DNA from: Sporosarcina sp. P33
GTDB taxonomy: Bacteria > Bacillota > Bacilli > Bacillales_A > Planococcaceae
Reading direction: 5' to 3'
Assembly: GCF_002077155.1 (NCBI RefSeq)
Contig: NZ_CP015027.1
Coordinates: 558,001 to 622,000, forward strand
Length of the DNA: 64,000 nt
Both the position numbers and the translations under genes were made by a program. The notes below the pieces were generated by a model that worked only from the letters and a program-made list of their open reading frames with translations, searched no databases and was not told where the DNA came from. This document shows, piece after piece, positions 37,351 to 44,791 of this stretch (position 1 is the first letter of the stretch; each line of letters begins with the position of its first letter).

Positions 37351-37860
37351 TTATTTGGACAGATCTATTTTTTTATTCAGCGCATATATAATCATTCCGC
37401 CGATTGTCATGGACAATAACTCACCGATTCCGACTGTCAGCCAAGTTGCCCAGAATGGAAGGCCTAGCAGGATCGTCAGTTGTCCGGCGATTGTGAACAT
37501 CGACAACGCAAATACAATTGCGGTAATTACCATTTTCAGAATATCGTTTTTGATATTCTTTGTCAGTGCACGGCATAGCAATAATGCAAGAAGCGTAGCC
37601 ATAGAACCGACCGGCACATCCAGCAGCCAGGTTGGCGACATAAAGTTCGCAAACATTACACCTAGCGTGACGCCGATCACATACCGTTTATTGTACAGAG
37701 CCAGATAGTTGAACATCTCTGACAATCGCAGCTGAACTGCGCCAAAACTGATTACTGAAAACATGAACGTCACCGTTACATACAATGCTGCAACGAGCGC
37801 TGTTTTCGTGAGTTCGTTCACCGTACTCTTCGGTGAATCTTTCACATAAGACATACTCAT
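37351..37860 (-). CDS. queT: QueT family queuosine-precursor transporter
   Basis: A 169-residue membrane protein with about five helices, of the QueT group of ECF-type substrate-binding (S) components. Blocks such as VALYVTVTFMFS, SFGAVQLRLSEMFNYLALYN and VGVMFANFMSPTWLLDV-like GVMFANFMS are diagnostic. It takes up queuine or preQ1-type precursors with the shared ECF energising module. ATG 37858-37860 lies eight bases after AAAGGAG. It has a long structured leader that may be regulatory. No que biosynthesis gene is adjacent. Confidence 0.85.
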   Translation of the reverse strand: MSMSYVKDSPKSTVNELTKTALVAALYVTVTFMFSVISFGAVQLRLSEMFNYLALYNKRYVIGVTLGVMFANFMSPTWLLDVPVGSMATLLALLLCRALTKNIKNDILKMVITAIVFALSMFTIAGQLTILLGLPFWATWLTVGIGELLSMTIGGMIIYALNKKIDLSK

Positions 37861-38011
37861 ATTATTTTCTCCTTTGTGAAACAGCCCAGTGGCTATTCCA
37901 GTAATAACTACGGCCAAAGGAAGAAAGAGCCTGCCGCTCATTCAAAAGTGCCGTAGTGCAAACAGAATTTGCCTGCTTGCGTAGTATAACAGAGTTTCAT
38001 CGATTACAAAA
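37861..38011 (-). promoter_or_regulatory. Promoter and structured leader of queT
   Basis: A -10 TATACT (minus strand, 37983-37988) sits 17 bp after a weak -35 (38006-38011), right behind the SDR stop. The resulting leader of about 116 nt contains nested hairpins: GCAAA/TTTGC (37958-37972), CTACGGC/GCCGTAG (37908-37914 with 37950-37956) and AGCC/GGCT (37883-37894) near the ribosome site. I could not fit it to the preQ1-I consensus. Confidence 0.45.
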
Positions 38012-38014
38012 GCC

Positions 38015-38770
38015 TTATTTTGCAGTCCAGCCTCCGTCAATCGGCACGACTGCCCCGTGAATATAATCAGCAGCCGAACTTGCCAGATACAATGTCAGCG
38101 CAGCCACTTCCTCAGGCTGTGCCCATCGTCCGGCCGGCGTTTCTTCCGCCACCCACTCAGCGATGGCCCCGTCTCCTTCAAAATCTGCCTGATTCATAGG
38201 CGTTCGGATTGCTCCCGGCGCAATGGCATTCGCCCGGATCCCTTCGCGGCAATAATCCATATCCAGCTGCTTCGTATAGCCGACAATGGCGTGCTTAGAC
38301 GCTGTATAAGCTGCACCGCCGCCTCCGGCTACAAGCCCGGCAATGGATGCCATATTGACAATGACACCGGACTTCCGCGCCGTCATGTGTGGCAAAACCG
38401 CATTCGTCATAAAATAGGTGCCTTTCACATTCGTATTCATAATCCGGTCCCACAGTGCTTCATCGGTGTCCAGTGTTTTTGCAAAACCATCAAGTATTCC
38501 TGCTGTATTTAATAATATATCCACCGCACCAAATGCCTGAAGCGCACGTTCAACAGCCCGGGTTACATCCGCTTTTAAACTGACATTGCCAGTGGTGTAA
38601 TCAAACTTGGAAGGATACGCCTTTTTCACACTTTGCATATCACCTCCGCTCAGATCAAAGGCGAAGACATTTGCACCATTTTCTAAAAATGCAAGTGCCT
38701 GAGCCTGACCAATACCTGAAGCGGCACCTGTCACCAGCACGGATTTCTTTTTATATTCTTCGAATTTCAT
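38015..38770 (-). CDS. Short-chain dehydrogenase/reductase (3-oxoacyl-reductase-like)
   Basis: A 251-residue classical SDR. The cofactor motif is TGAASGIG (residues 14-21), NTAGIL and NMASIAG follow, and the catalytic pair is Y-T-A-S-K with the preceding Ser. The C-terminal VPIDGGWTAK is standard. It uses NAD(P)H on an unknown alcohol or ketone. AGGAGG precedes the ATG. It follows the terminator of the Tad2-like gene, so it probably has its own promoter close by or is reached by read-through. Confidence 0.88.
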   Translation of the reverse strand: MKFEEYKKKSVLVTGAASGIGQAQALAFLENGANVFAFDLSGGDMQSVKKAYPSKFDYTTGNVSLKADVTRAVERALQAFGAVDILLNTAGILDGFAKTLDTDEALWDRIMNTNVKGTYFMTNAVLPHMTARKSGVIVNMASIAGLVAGGGGAAYTASKHAIVGYTKQLDMDYCREGIRANAIAPGAIRTPMNQADFEGDGAIAEWVAEETPAGRWAQPEEVAALTLYLASSAADYIHGAVVPIDGGWTAK

Positions 38771-38786
38771 AGCAGCCTCCTATATA

Positions 38787-38814
38787 AAAAAGCTCATGAA
38801 CGCTCATGAGCTTT
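38787..38814 (-). terminator. Terminator after the Tad2-like gene
   Basis: AAGCTCATGA and TCATGAGCTT form a perfect 10-bp stem with a 4-nt loop; the minus strand continues into TTTTTATATA. Confidence 0.8.
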
Positions 38815-38825
38815 ACTCCATCATC

Positions 38826-39047
38826 TTACTCTACAATTACCCAGTCTTCCGCCAGCAGATCACAGACTGTCGGTGTAAACATCGTGTACCCTTCTCCTGT
38901 TACATTGATCAGGAAATACGGATTCAGTTTTTTGCCGTCATGCTCACTTTCACCAACGAGCTTCACATATAATTCAGCTCCGCCCCAATTACTGCGGATT
39001 ACTTTTTCGCCAGCCTTTAAACGAGGCAGCACTTCTTCAAATGTCAT
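38826..39047 (-). CDS. DUF2829 / Tad2-like (Thoeris anti-defence 2) domain protein
   Basis: A 73-residue protein that is one complete DUF2829 domain. It shows the family order: MTFEEVLPRLKAGEKVIRSNW near the start (first 20 residues), a central ELYVKLVGESE strand, LNPYFLINV, and the signature ending LLAEDWVIVE. Phage SPO1 Tad2 belongs to this family and sequesters the Thoeris signal molecule; chromosomal copies are uncharacterised. ATG 39045-39047 follows AAAGGATGG; 11 further in-frame codons upstream lack a site. It is a lone gene with its own terminator and is surrounded by housekeeping-type genes, not phage genes. Confidence 0.8.
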   Translation of the reverse strand: MTFEEVLPRLKAGEKVIRSNWGGAELYVKLVGESEHDGKKLNPYFLINVTGEGYTMFTPTVCDLLAEDWVIVE

Positions 39048-39295
39048 GTTTATCCATCCTTTATATTTGTTACTATTCACGCGGTTTGTCGGGAAAAGTA
39101 TACTTGATTGCGGCGGATTTTACAACTTTCGAGATTATATTCTAAAAGCCGCTGCCTGCTGTCTTCATATGTCTGTTTCTATTGCTTTTCCGCAAGAAAT
39201 GCTGTCGGATTTCATAGATCAGACGCCTTCTTGCTTGCCCGTTCCCCAATTCCATGATAAATTGTACAATAGAAAATTTCATTACGGAATCAACA

Positions 39296-39382
39296 TGTAT
39301 AACCCCGATAATATGGTTCGGGGGTCTCTACCAGGAACCGTTAAATCCTGATTACAAAGTCATTTTTGTAATCGGGATTTTT
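39296..39382 (+). ncRNA. Adenine-sensing purine riboswitch with terminator
   Basis: The aptamer consensus is complete: TATAA junction, P2 CCCCGA/UCGGGG around the AATATGG loop, GTCTCTACC, P3 CAGGA/TCCTG around ACCGTTAAA, and GATTACA. The discriminating base (GA-U-UAC, as in pbuE and add) is U, which indicates adenine; guanine switches have C. The 3' half (CCTGATTACAAA, 39347-39358) can alternatively pair with TTTGTAATCGGG followed by ATTTTT, an intrinsic terminator. Ligand binding should therefore turn expression on. A -10 TACAAT is at 39265-39270. The P1 helix is short (TGTA/TACA). Confidence 0.9.
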
Positions 39383-39423
39383 ATTTATATACGGGTGTGT
39401 ATACACTGGCAGGAGGAATTATT

Positions 39424-40587
39424 GTGGATGTGCGTGTATTATTATTGGCGGTTTCCGCTATTACGGTAGGACTTGTGGAATTAGTGGTCGGCGGTATTTT
39501 ACCGGTGATTGCTGATGACTTGAATGTATCAATTGCGACAGCCGGTCAGCTGATCACCATTTTTGCGCTGGTATATGCAGTGGCAGGACCTGTATTATTG
39601 TCGCTGACTGCAAAAATAGAACGCAAGAAACTGTATCTGATTACGCTCGGCGTATTTTTAGTGGGCAACATACTGACATACTTGAGCCCGACGTTTGGGT
39701 TAATGATGGCGGCACGTGTACTGACGGCTGCAAGTGCCGCGCTCGTTATTGTATTGTCCCTGACGATTACCGCACGAATGGTCGAACCGCGTGTCAGGGC
39801 AAAATCGCTTGGCTATATTTATATGGGTATCAGTTCATCACTCGTACTTGGTGTCCCGATCGGTATTGTCGTCACGAATGCGTTCGGCTGGCGTTCAGTA
39901 TTTTTGGGCATTGCGATCATGACGCTTGGTTCGATTGTTTTGATAGCAACGTTCCTGGATAAGATACCAAACGGCAACGTGCAGCCGCTTTCTGTTCAAA
40001 TTAAAGCATTGGCAAATAAAAAAATCTTTTTCGCTCATTTGGCCACTATGTTTATGCTGGCAGGCCATTATACGGTGTACGCGTACTTCACGCCTTTTCT
40101 TGAGACAACGATGCAATTGAGCCCGTATTGGATCAGCGTGTTCTACTTTATCTTTGGACTTGCCGCAGTTTCCGGCGGGGCGTTCGGCGGCGGCCTGGCA
40201 TCACGCCTCGGTTCAAAGAAAAGCATTTTACTCATTTTAGGAGCATTTGCACTCAGCTTATTCGCACTGCCCTATTCAACTTTTTCGATTCCTTTATTCA
40301 TCATTTTCATGATGGTATGGGGCGGCTTGAGCTGGGCATTAGCACCTGCCCAGCAGGATTATATCATTCAAAGTGATCCGGTGACTTCCGATGTGCATCA
40401 GAGTTTCAATAACTCCGCACTGCAAGTCGGTATTGCGCTCGGTTCGGGTATCGGCGGCATGGTCTACAGTCAGACAGGAAGCGTCACAAGCATGCCGGCT
40501 GTTGGAGGCATCATCGTCATCATTGCGTTCATTTGTGCGGCAATTTCATTGTCAATCGCCGTAAAGGCTAAGCAGCCGGCTGTATAA
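39424..40587 (+). CDS. pbuE: Purine efflux MFS transporter, PbuE-like
   Basis: A 387-residue, 12-helix DHA1 major facilitator. AVSAITVGLVELVVGGILP, the AGQLITIFALVYAVAGPVL region and LTITARMVEPRVRAKSLG match the PbuE/AraJ-like group. In B. subtilis PbuE exports adenine and hypoxanthine and is under an adenine riboswitch, exactly as here, which makes the assignment strong. GTG 39424 is chosen because AGGAGG lies seven bases upstream; the frame continues back to 39397 without a site. A terminator follows. Confidence 0.9.
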   Translation: MDVRVLLLAVSAITVGLVELVVGGILPVIADDLNVSIATAGQLITIFALVYAVAGPVLLSLTAKIERKKLYLITLGVFLVGNILTYLSPTFGLMMAARVLTAASAALVIVLSLTITARMVEPRVRAKSLGYIYMGISSSLVLGVPIGIVVTNAFGWRSVFLGIAIMTLGSIVLIATFLDKIPNGNVQPLSVQIKALANKKIFFAHLATMFMLAGHYTVYAYFTPFLETTMQLSPYWISVFYFIFGLAAVSGGAFGGGLASRLGSKKSILLILGAFALSLFALPYSTFSIPLFIIFMMVWGGLSWALAPAQQDYIIQSDPVTSDVHQSFNNSALQVGIALGSGIGGMVYSQTGSVTSMPAVGGIIVIIAFICAAISLSIAVKAKQPAV

Positions 40588-40595
40588 TGAGGTAG

Positions 40596-40634
40596 AATGG
40601 AGTTAACTCGTCATAGAGCTGACTCCATTTTTTA
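40596..40634 (+). terminator. Terminator after pbuE
   Basis: AATGGAGTTAACTC pairs with GAGCTGACTCCATT (AATGGAGT/ACTCCATT core), followed by TTTTTA. Confidence 0.8.
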
Positions 40635-40672
40635 TTGGTATTTGACTCTATGTCAGGAAATGAGGGAATGTT

Positions 40673-40990
40673 ATGCTTGGCCTGCTGCTGGATGTGGTGG
40701 TGATGACAGCATTTATTGTGTATGGTATTGCACTATGGAATGGTAAAGGTGCGTCTTTGCTTTCGGGCTATAATACGATGCCGATCGAGAAAAAGCTGCG
40801 AATTAATGAACGGGCGCTATGCAAATTCATGGCGAAGATCATGTTCGCCCTTAGTTTTTGTGTGGGATTATTCGCAGTGAGTGAACTGCTGGAAGATGAT
40901 AAGTATTTTATAGCGGGACTTATTCTGTTCATCGGATTTATCGTGTTTGCTATTGTCTATTCAAATACGGGTAACCGATTTAAAAAATAA
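40673..40990 (+). CDS. DUF3784 family membrane protein
   Basis: A 105-residue protein with three hydrophobic helices. The segment ALWNGKGASLLSGYNTM followed by a charged stretch and KFMAKIMFALSF is the DUF3784 signature. Function unknown. GAGGGAATG precedes the ATG. It is between a terminator on each side, so it is a single-gene unit. Confidence 0.8.
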   Translation: MLGLLLDVVVMTAFIVYGIALWNGKGASLLSGYNTMPIEKKLRINERALCKFMAKIMFALSFCVGLFAVSELLEDDKYFIAGLILFIGFIVFAIVYSNTGNRFKK

Positions 40991-41013
40991 GCTCTGTTAC
41001 ATATTCTTGTGCA

Positions 41014-41055
41014 GCAAGTAAAAAACGCTCCTTTTCGGGCGTTTTTTTACTTGCT
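41014..41055. terminator. Bidirectional terminator
   Basis: GCAAGTAAAAAACGC and GCGTTTTTTTACTTGC form a long stem between the convergent DUF3784 gene and the 41-kb minus-strand gene. Confidence 0.88.
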
Positions 41056-41056
41056 T

Positions 41057-41575
41057 TTATGATACTTCCCCAATCCGCTCCATCATTTCTAAGACACTTT
41101 CTAAAAACAGTCCAATTTCCCCCATATGCTCTTCTGTTACTTTCGGTTTAAAACGTATATGCACGCGGTTCAGGAATCCCGGCTCTGTTTGTTCATGACC
41201 AAAGCTGAGTGTCTGTGTGCAGTCGATATCATTTTCCCAGACCTCGAAAACAATATTTTTGATTTTCTTGCACTCCGCGTCGACATCTTGAACTATTGTG
41301 TGCACCAGCAATGACAGCATACAGCCTGGATTCGCGCCTTCTGTTTCCAGTATTTCATCTGCCAACTCTCTCAGTGATGAATCCAGCGTAAGATCGACGA
41401 GAACCGACGGATAGCCGACTTTTGAAAATTGCACAGTAAATGATCTGGCCATCACAGCCAAATCGAGCTGATCGGTGCGGTTGGTTATATGAATCGCCTG
41501 TTCCAGACTATCCATGTCATACATATGATTTTCAAACGCAACTTTCAAGTTTTCAAATACAGTCGGATCATACAT
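41057..41575 (-). CDS. Hypothetical protein
   Basis: A 172-residue soluble acidic protein that I do not recognise. It is predicted mixed alpha/beta, without signal peptide or transmembrane segment; VHIRFKPKVTEEHMGEIG near the C-terminus looks like a structured strand-helix. A strong AAGGAGG precedes the ATG. It is divergent from the small 42-residue gene at 41656, which shares its upstream region. Confidence 0.75.
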   Translation of the reverse strand: MYDPTVFENLKVAFENHMYDMDSLEQAIHITNRTDQLDLAVMARSFTVQFSKVGYPSVLVDLTLDSSLRELADEILETEGANPGCMLSLLVHTIVQDVDAECKKIKNIVFEVWENDIDCTQTLSFGHEQTEPGFLNRVHIRFKPKVTEEHMGEIGLFLESVLEMMERIGEVS

Positions 41576-41655
41576 AGTGCGGCCTCCTTACTTGTATGTA
41601 TAATTTGATATGATTCAGCCATCTTATAGGGAAACCGGGAAAGGATGTCTTTTAT

Positions 41656-41784
41656 ATGGCCAATAAAGAAGCATCGATTGCGACATTAAGCGCTGAGGAT
41701 TTACATGCACTGAATCACCTGGAAGAAAAATTGGGTGTGACTCTCGTCGCGTATGAAAATGTGAATTCGTCCAATACAAAATGA
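41656..41784 (+). CDS. Small hypothetical protein, 42 residues
   Basis: A short open frame beginning MANKEASIATLSAEDLHALN and ending SSNTK, predicted as one amphipathic helix plus a tail. It is supported by an AAAGGATG site 11 bp ahead and by a perfect terminator (41789-41826) directly after the stop, with no other gene that this terminator could serve on the plus strand. It is probably expressed; the function is unknown. Confidence 0.6.
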   Translation: MANKEASIATLSAEDLHALNHLEEKLGVTLVAYENVNSSNTK

Positions 41785-41788
41785 CGGG

Positions 41789-41826
41789 GACGCGGTATTT
41801 TCTATTATGGAAAATACCGCGTCTTT
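41789..41826 (+). terminator. Terminator after the 42-residue gene
   Basis: GACGCGGTATTTTC and GAAAATACCGCGTC form a perfect 14-bp stem with a 6-nt loop; CTTTC follows. It also faces the convergent PH-domain gene. Confidence 0.85.
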
Positions 41827-41840
41827 CATTCAGACTGCCA

Positions 41841-42218
41841 TCACACACAAACGGTTGCCAATATTTTTTGGATATCGTAAATACTTTTATCTTTCCGGAA
41901 TTGTTTTTCAATATGCGGTGTCAGTGAGCTGGATATCCAGATTTTTAATTCTGCGTCCATATCGAATGTACCCGCAGTTTCTACACTGTAATGAGAGATG
42001 CTTTTGAATGGCACTGAATGGTATTCTACTTTCTTTCCTGTAACTCCTTGCTTGTCAACTAAAATTAATCGCGTCTGCGTGAACACAATTAAGTCCCGCA
42101 CCAGTTTAAATGCCGCTTCCACTTCTTCGCCTTCTGCCAAAATTACGTTCAGTTCTTTCTTTACTTCTTCCTTATTTACAACGGAAGCATTTCCTAAAAG
42201 AGCATCAAACAATCCCAT
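41841..42218 (-). CDS. Bacterial PH domain protein (YvbH/DUF1696-like)
   Basis: A 125-residue protein made of one bacterial PH-like domain (bPH_1). The sequence FKLVRDLIVFTQTRLILVDKQGVTGKK followed by a YHSVPFKSISHYSVET-like strand is characteristic (here quoted in parts). Such proteins are cytoplasmic and of unknown function. ATG follows GGGGAAGGA. Confidence 0.85.
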   Translation of the reverse strand: MGLFDALLGNASVVNKEEVKKELNVILAEGEEVEAAFKLVRDLIVFTQTRLILVDKQGVTGKKVEYHSVPFKSISHYSVETAGTFDMDAELKIWISSSLTPHIEKQFRKDKSIYDIQKILATVCV

Positions 42219-42644
42219 GTAATCCTTCCCCTGTCCAATTTAGTTTGTATACAACACGCGCGGAAATTCTCTCTTATTTTATGACGGTAATTACACTTCC
42301 ATGCAAAAGCATGCAGTCCAAATAGTTTATCATGTCCATCGGGGGTTGAATAGTAGAGGGCAGACGTTAGAAACGCGTCGACCCTTGCATACCTCGTGTA
42401 CATTGACAAAACAAGAATTTTTTAAGATAAATCCCCCTCTTCCTAACCTTTTCTGATTAGTAGTCTGCAATATATTAAAGGTTTGGACAGTTGATCTCAG
42501 GTTGCATTCCACTCTTTGACTTCAGTTGATTCAGAGAGTGTTTTTTCTATTTTCTGCTTTGTTCGATTAGATAAATTTCATGCGAACTCTTCATTCGTTT
42601 GGTACACTAGGCTATGTAGGAATTTACTAAAGGGAAGTGTTTTT
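42219..42644. other. Intergenic region without recognised gene
   Basis: A 426-bp gap between the divergent PH-domain and SEC-C genes. Open frames here are short and lack ribosome sites. It contains no strong repeat or terminator that I can see. The last 60 bp before the SEC-C gene (TACACTAGGCTATG) probably hold its promoter. Confidence 0.5.
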
Positions 42645-43619
42645 ATGGTTGGACGTAATGATCCATGTCCTTGCGGCAGTGGCAAAAAATATAAGAAGTG
42701 CTGCGAGCGAAAGCAGGCTGTGACCGTTGAAGATCTGTTGACAGATGAAATGGAACATTTATTGCAGACTTTTTATGATGTTCATCCGCATCGTGCCGAT
42801 GTGCCGGCATTCGTGGAATTCGCAAATAAATGGAAAGCTTCATTAAATAGTTATCTGCCAGAAGAAATGATTGAAGCGATTGCACTGGATGAATTTTTCT
42901 TCCACGAGCGGACGGATATTTGGGCAGATTATGTGGCAAGACAGAAGAAAAAGCAAGTGCGCCCTTCTATTCTTGAATTACTGGATCGCTGGTCAGAACC
43001 CCGCGTGTTTGTCGGAGAAGTGACTGCTGTGGGGAATACATATTTAACAGCTAAGAGTATTATTGGTGATGAAACGATAGAGCTTTGGAAAGAAAGTGAT
43101 AAGCCTGTTCCGATTGGCGTACACTTCTATTGCTTCATTCTTTCTGACGGGACGTCTGAAGGGAATTATTTAGCAGTATCGAGTTTGATTTTCATTCCGA
43201 CAAATCATTCGGAAGCCGTCAGACAGTTTGCCAAGACACTGGCTGATTCAGAGAATCCATCTTTAAAAGACTCCGTAATGAAATTCTGGATTGCCCTTGG
43301 CGAAAACGGCTATACCGGTGATGAGTTTACAGAATTCGAGTCTGGTGTTATAGAATCGGCGGAAGAATTTTTGAAACAGCATGACCGGGAATCGAGTGCT
43401 CTGCTTGAAGTATTGGAAGACTTTTTAGTGGATGAGCAGCCGAAAGCCCGTAAGATGCTGGCAATCGCTGCCGGTGCCATTCGTTACGGACAAGAAAATA
43501 AATTTTTCGAACCGCTTAATATGACACTCAAAGAAATTGCGGAAGCTTTTGATGTTTCAACTTCTTCGATGAGTAAGTATGCAAAAGATCTTACAGAGTA
43601 CGCACGTGATGAAAATTAA
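42645..43619 (+). CDS. SEC-C metal-binding motif protein
   Basis: A 324-residue protein. It starts with the SEC-C zinc motif NDPCPCGSGKKYKKCC (residues 5-20), known from the SecA tail where it binds zinc and ribosomes/SecB. The long middle is helical and unassigned, and the final 30 residues (LKEIAEAFDVSTSSMSKYAK) look like a helix-turn-helix. ATG 42645 follows AAAGGGAAG. It lies 21 bp before yfkAB and is probably in its operon. Function unknown. Confidence 0.82.
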   Translation: MVGRNDPCPCGSGKKYKKCCERKQAVTVEDLLTDEMEHLLQTFYDVHPHRADVPAFVEFANKWKASLNSYLPEEMIEAIALDEFFFHERTDIWADYVARQKKKQVRPSILELLDRWSEPRVFVGEVTAVGNTYLTAKSIIGDETIELWKESDKPVPIGVHFYCFILSDGTSEGNYLAVSSLIFIPTNHSEAVRQFAKTLADSENPSLKDSVMKFWIALGENGYTGDEFTEFESGVIESAEEFLKQHDRESSALLEVLEDFLVDEQPKARKMLAIAAGAIRYGQENKFFEPLNMTLKEIAEAFDVSTSSMSKYAKDLTEYARDEN

Positions 43620-43640
43620 TTGATGTAAGGAGTTACGGAC

Positions 43641-44414
43641 ATGGTACTATCACAATCCCGCCTGTCAGATGCTTGGGAAGCCTATCAGGATATTGATTTG
43701 CATGGGAAGCAGGTATTATCCAGCATAGAGTTCACGACGACCTATTTATGTAATATGCGCTGCGAACATTGCGCTGTCGGTTATATGCTGCAGCCGAAAG
43801 ATCCGCAGGCCTTGCCGATTGAGTTATTGCTGCAGAAGCTGGATGAGTTTCCGCATTTGCGGACAATCAGTCTGACAGGCGGCGAGCCGATGTTTTCCAA
43901 AAAATCTGTAGAGCAGTATGTGGTGCCGTTATTGCAGTATGCACATGAGCGGGGCATCCAGACACAGGTGAATTCAAACCTGACCATGCCATTTGAGCGT
44001 TACGAATGGATTGCCCCCTATTTAAACGTACTGCATATTTCGCATAACTGGGGAACTGCCGATGATTTCATCGATGGCGGATTTGCCCGTATGGAACGCC
44101 AGCCGTCACGCGAACGCCGGGCTTCGCAGTTTACGCGCATGATTGAAAACAGCAGGGCCTTGTCTGAGATGGGCGTCATGGTATCAGCAGAGACGATGCT
44201 CAACCGCCGGACACTGCCTCATTTACAGACGATTCACGAACAGATTGTCCACGAAATGAAATGCAGCCGTCATGAAGTACACCCGATGTATCCGAGTGAT
44301 TTCGCTTCTTCATTGGATGTGCTGTCTTTGGATGAAACACGTACTGCAATGCTTGACTTGCTGTCGTATCGTGATCCGCAAACGTGGATGCTGTTCGGTA
44401 CATTACCTTTTTAA
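43641..44414 (+). CDS. yfkAB: YfkAB radical SAM protein, N-terminal part (frame broken)
   Basis: The first 257 residues of the YfkAB radical SAM enzyme. The cluster motif is CNMRCEHC (residues 38-45 approx.), with SLTGGEPMFSKK as the SAM-binding GGEP. The frame ends at TAA 44412-44414 directly after LFGTLPF, in a run of five T. The remainder of the protein continues in the -1 frame (44384-44743). With one extra T the two would fuse to about 367 residues, the length of B. subtilis YfkAB (about 373). It may be a genuine mutation, programmed slippage (CCT TTT TAA) or a homopolymer sequencing error. Confidence 0.85.
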   Translation: MVLSQSRLSDAWEAYQDIDLHGKQVLSSIEFTTTYLCNMRCEHCAVGYMLQPKDPQALPIELLLQKLDEFPHLRTISLTGGEPMFSKKSVEQYVVPLLQYAHERGIQTQVNSNLTMPFERYEWIAPYLNVLHISHNWGTADDFIDGGFARMERQPSRERRASQFTRMIENSRALSEMGVMVSAETMLNRRTLPHLQTIHEQIVHEMKCSRHEVHPMYPSDFASSLDVLSLDETRTAMLDLLSYRDPQTWMLFGTLPF

Positions 44415-44743
44415 ATTGCAGTCAGGACGACCGGGATCAGGAATTATTCGCAAAGCTTGCCGCAAGTGAAAATGTTACAGTGCGTAATGACCCCGATGGC
44501 CGTTCCCGCTTGAATGTCAATATATTTACAGGTGACGTCATCGTGACTGATTTCGGTGATGTGCCGCCACTTGGAAATATTCAAACGGATAAACTGCCGG
44601 ATCTTTACGAGAAATGGCAACAGCACCCGCTGGCAAAAAGTGTCAGTTGTCATTGTCCGGCAGTTCGCTGTCTCGGGCCAAACTTATTGGTTAAGGATGC
44701 TTATTATCCCGATGTCGACTTTTTGAAGCGTCAGCAACATTGA
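44384..44743 (+). CDS. yfkAB: YfkAB radical SAM protein, C-terminal part (frame broken)
   Basis: Continuation of yfkAB in the -1 frame; family sequence resumes at FLNCSQDDRDQELF, that is about 44408. It contains the NVNIFTGDVIVTDFGDVPPLGNI segment in parts and a cysteine cluster (CHCPAVRC) near the end that fits the SPASM-like or auxiliary-cluster region of YfkAB. There is no ribosome site for an independent start; the nominal ATG at 44384 lies inside the N-terminal frame. It should be read as the second half of one gene. Confidence 0.75.
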   Translation: MDAVRYITFLNCSQDDRDQELFAKLAASENVTVRNDPDGRSRLNVNIFTGDVIVTDFGDVPPLGNIQTDKLPDLYEKWQQHPLAKSVSCHCPAVRCLGPNLLVKDAYYPDVDFLKRQQH

Positions 44744-44746
44744 CAG

Positions 44747-44791
44747 AAAAAAACACGTATGGCTCAGCTTTTGAGTCCATACGTGTTTTTT
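44747..44791. terminator. Bidirectional terminator between yfkAB and metQ
   Basis: AAAAAACACGTATGG and CCATACGTGTTTTTT form a 15-bp stem; inner CTCA/TGAG pairing extends it. Confidence 0.9.

Noticed and set aside
37861..37980. preQ1-I riboswitch before queT
   Set aside because: The small pseudoknot with its A-rich tail is not recognisable; kept only as an unexplained structured leader.
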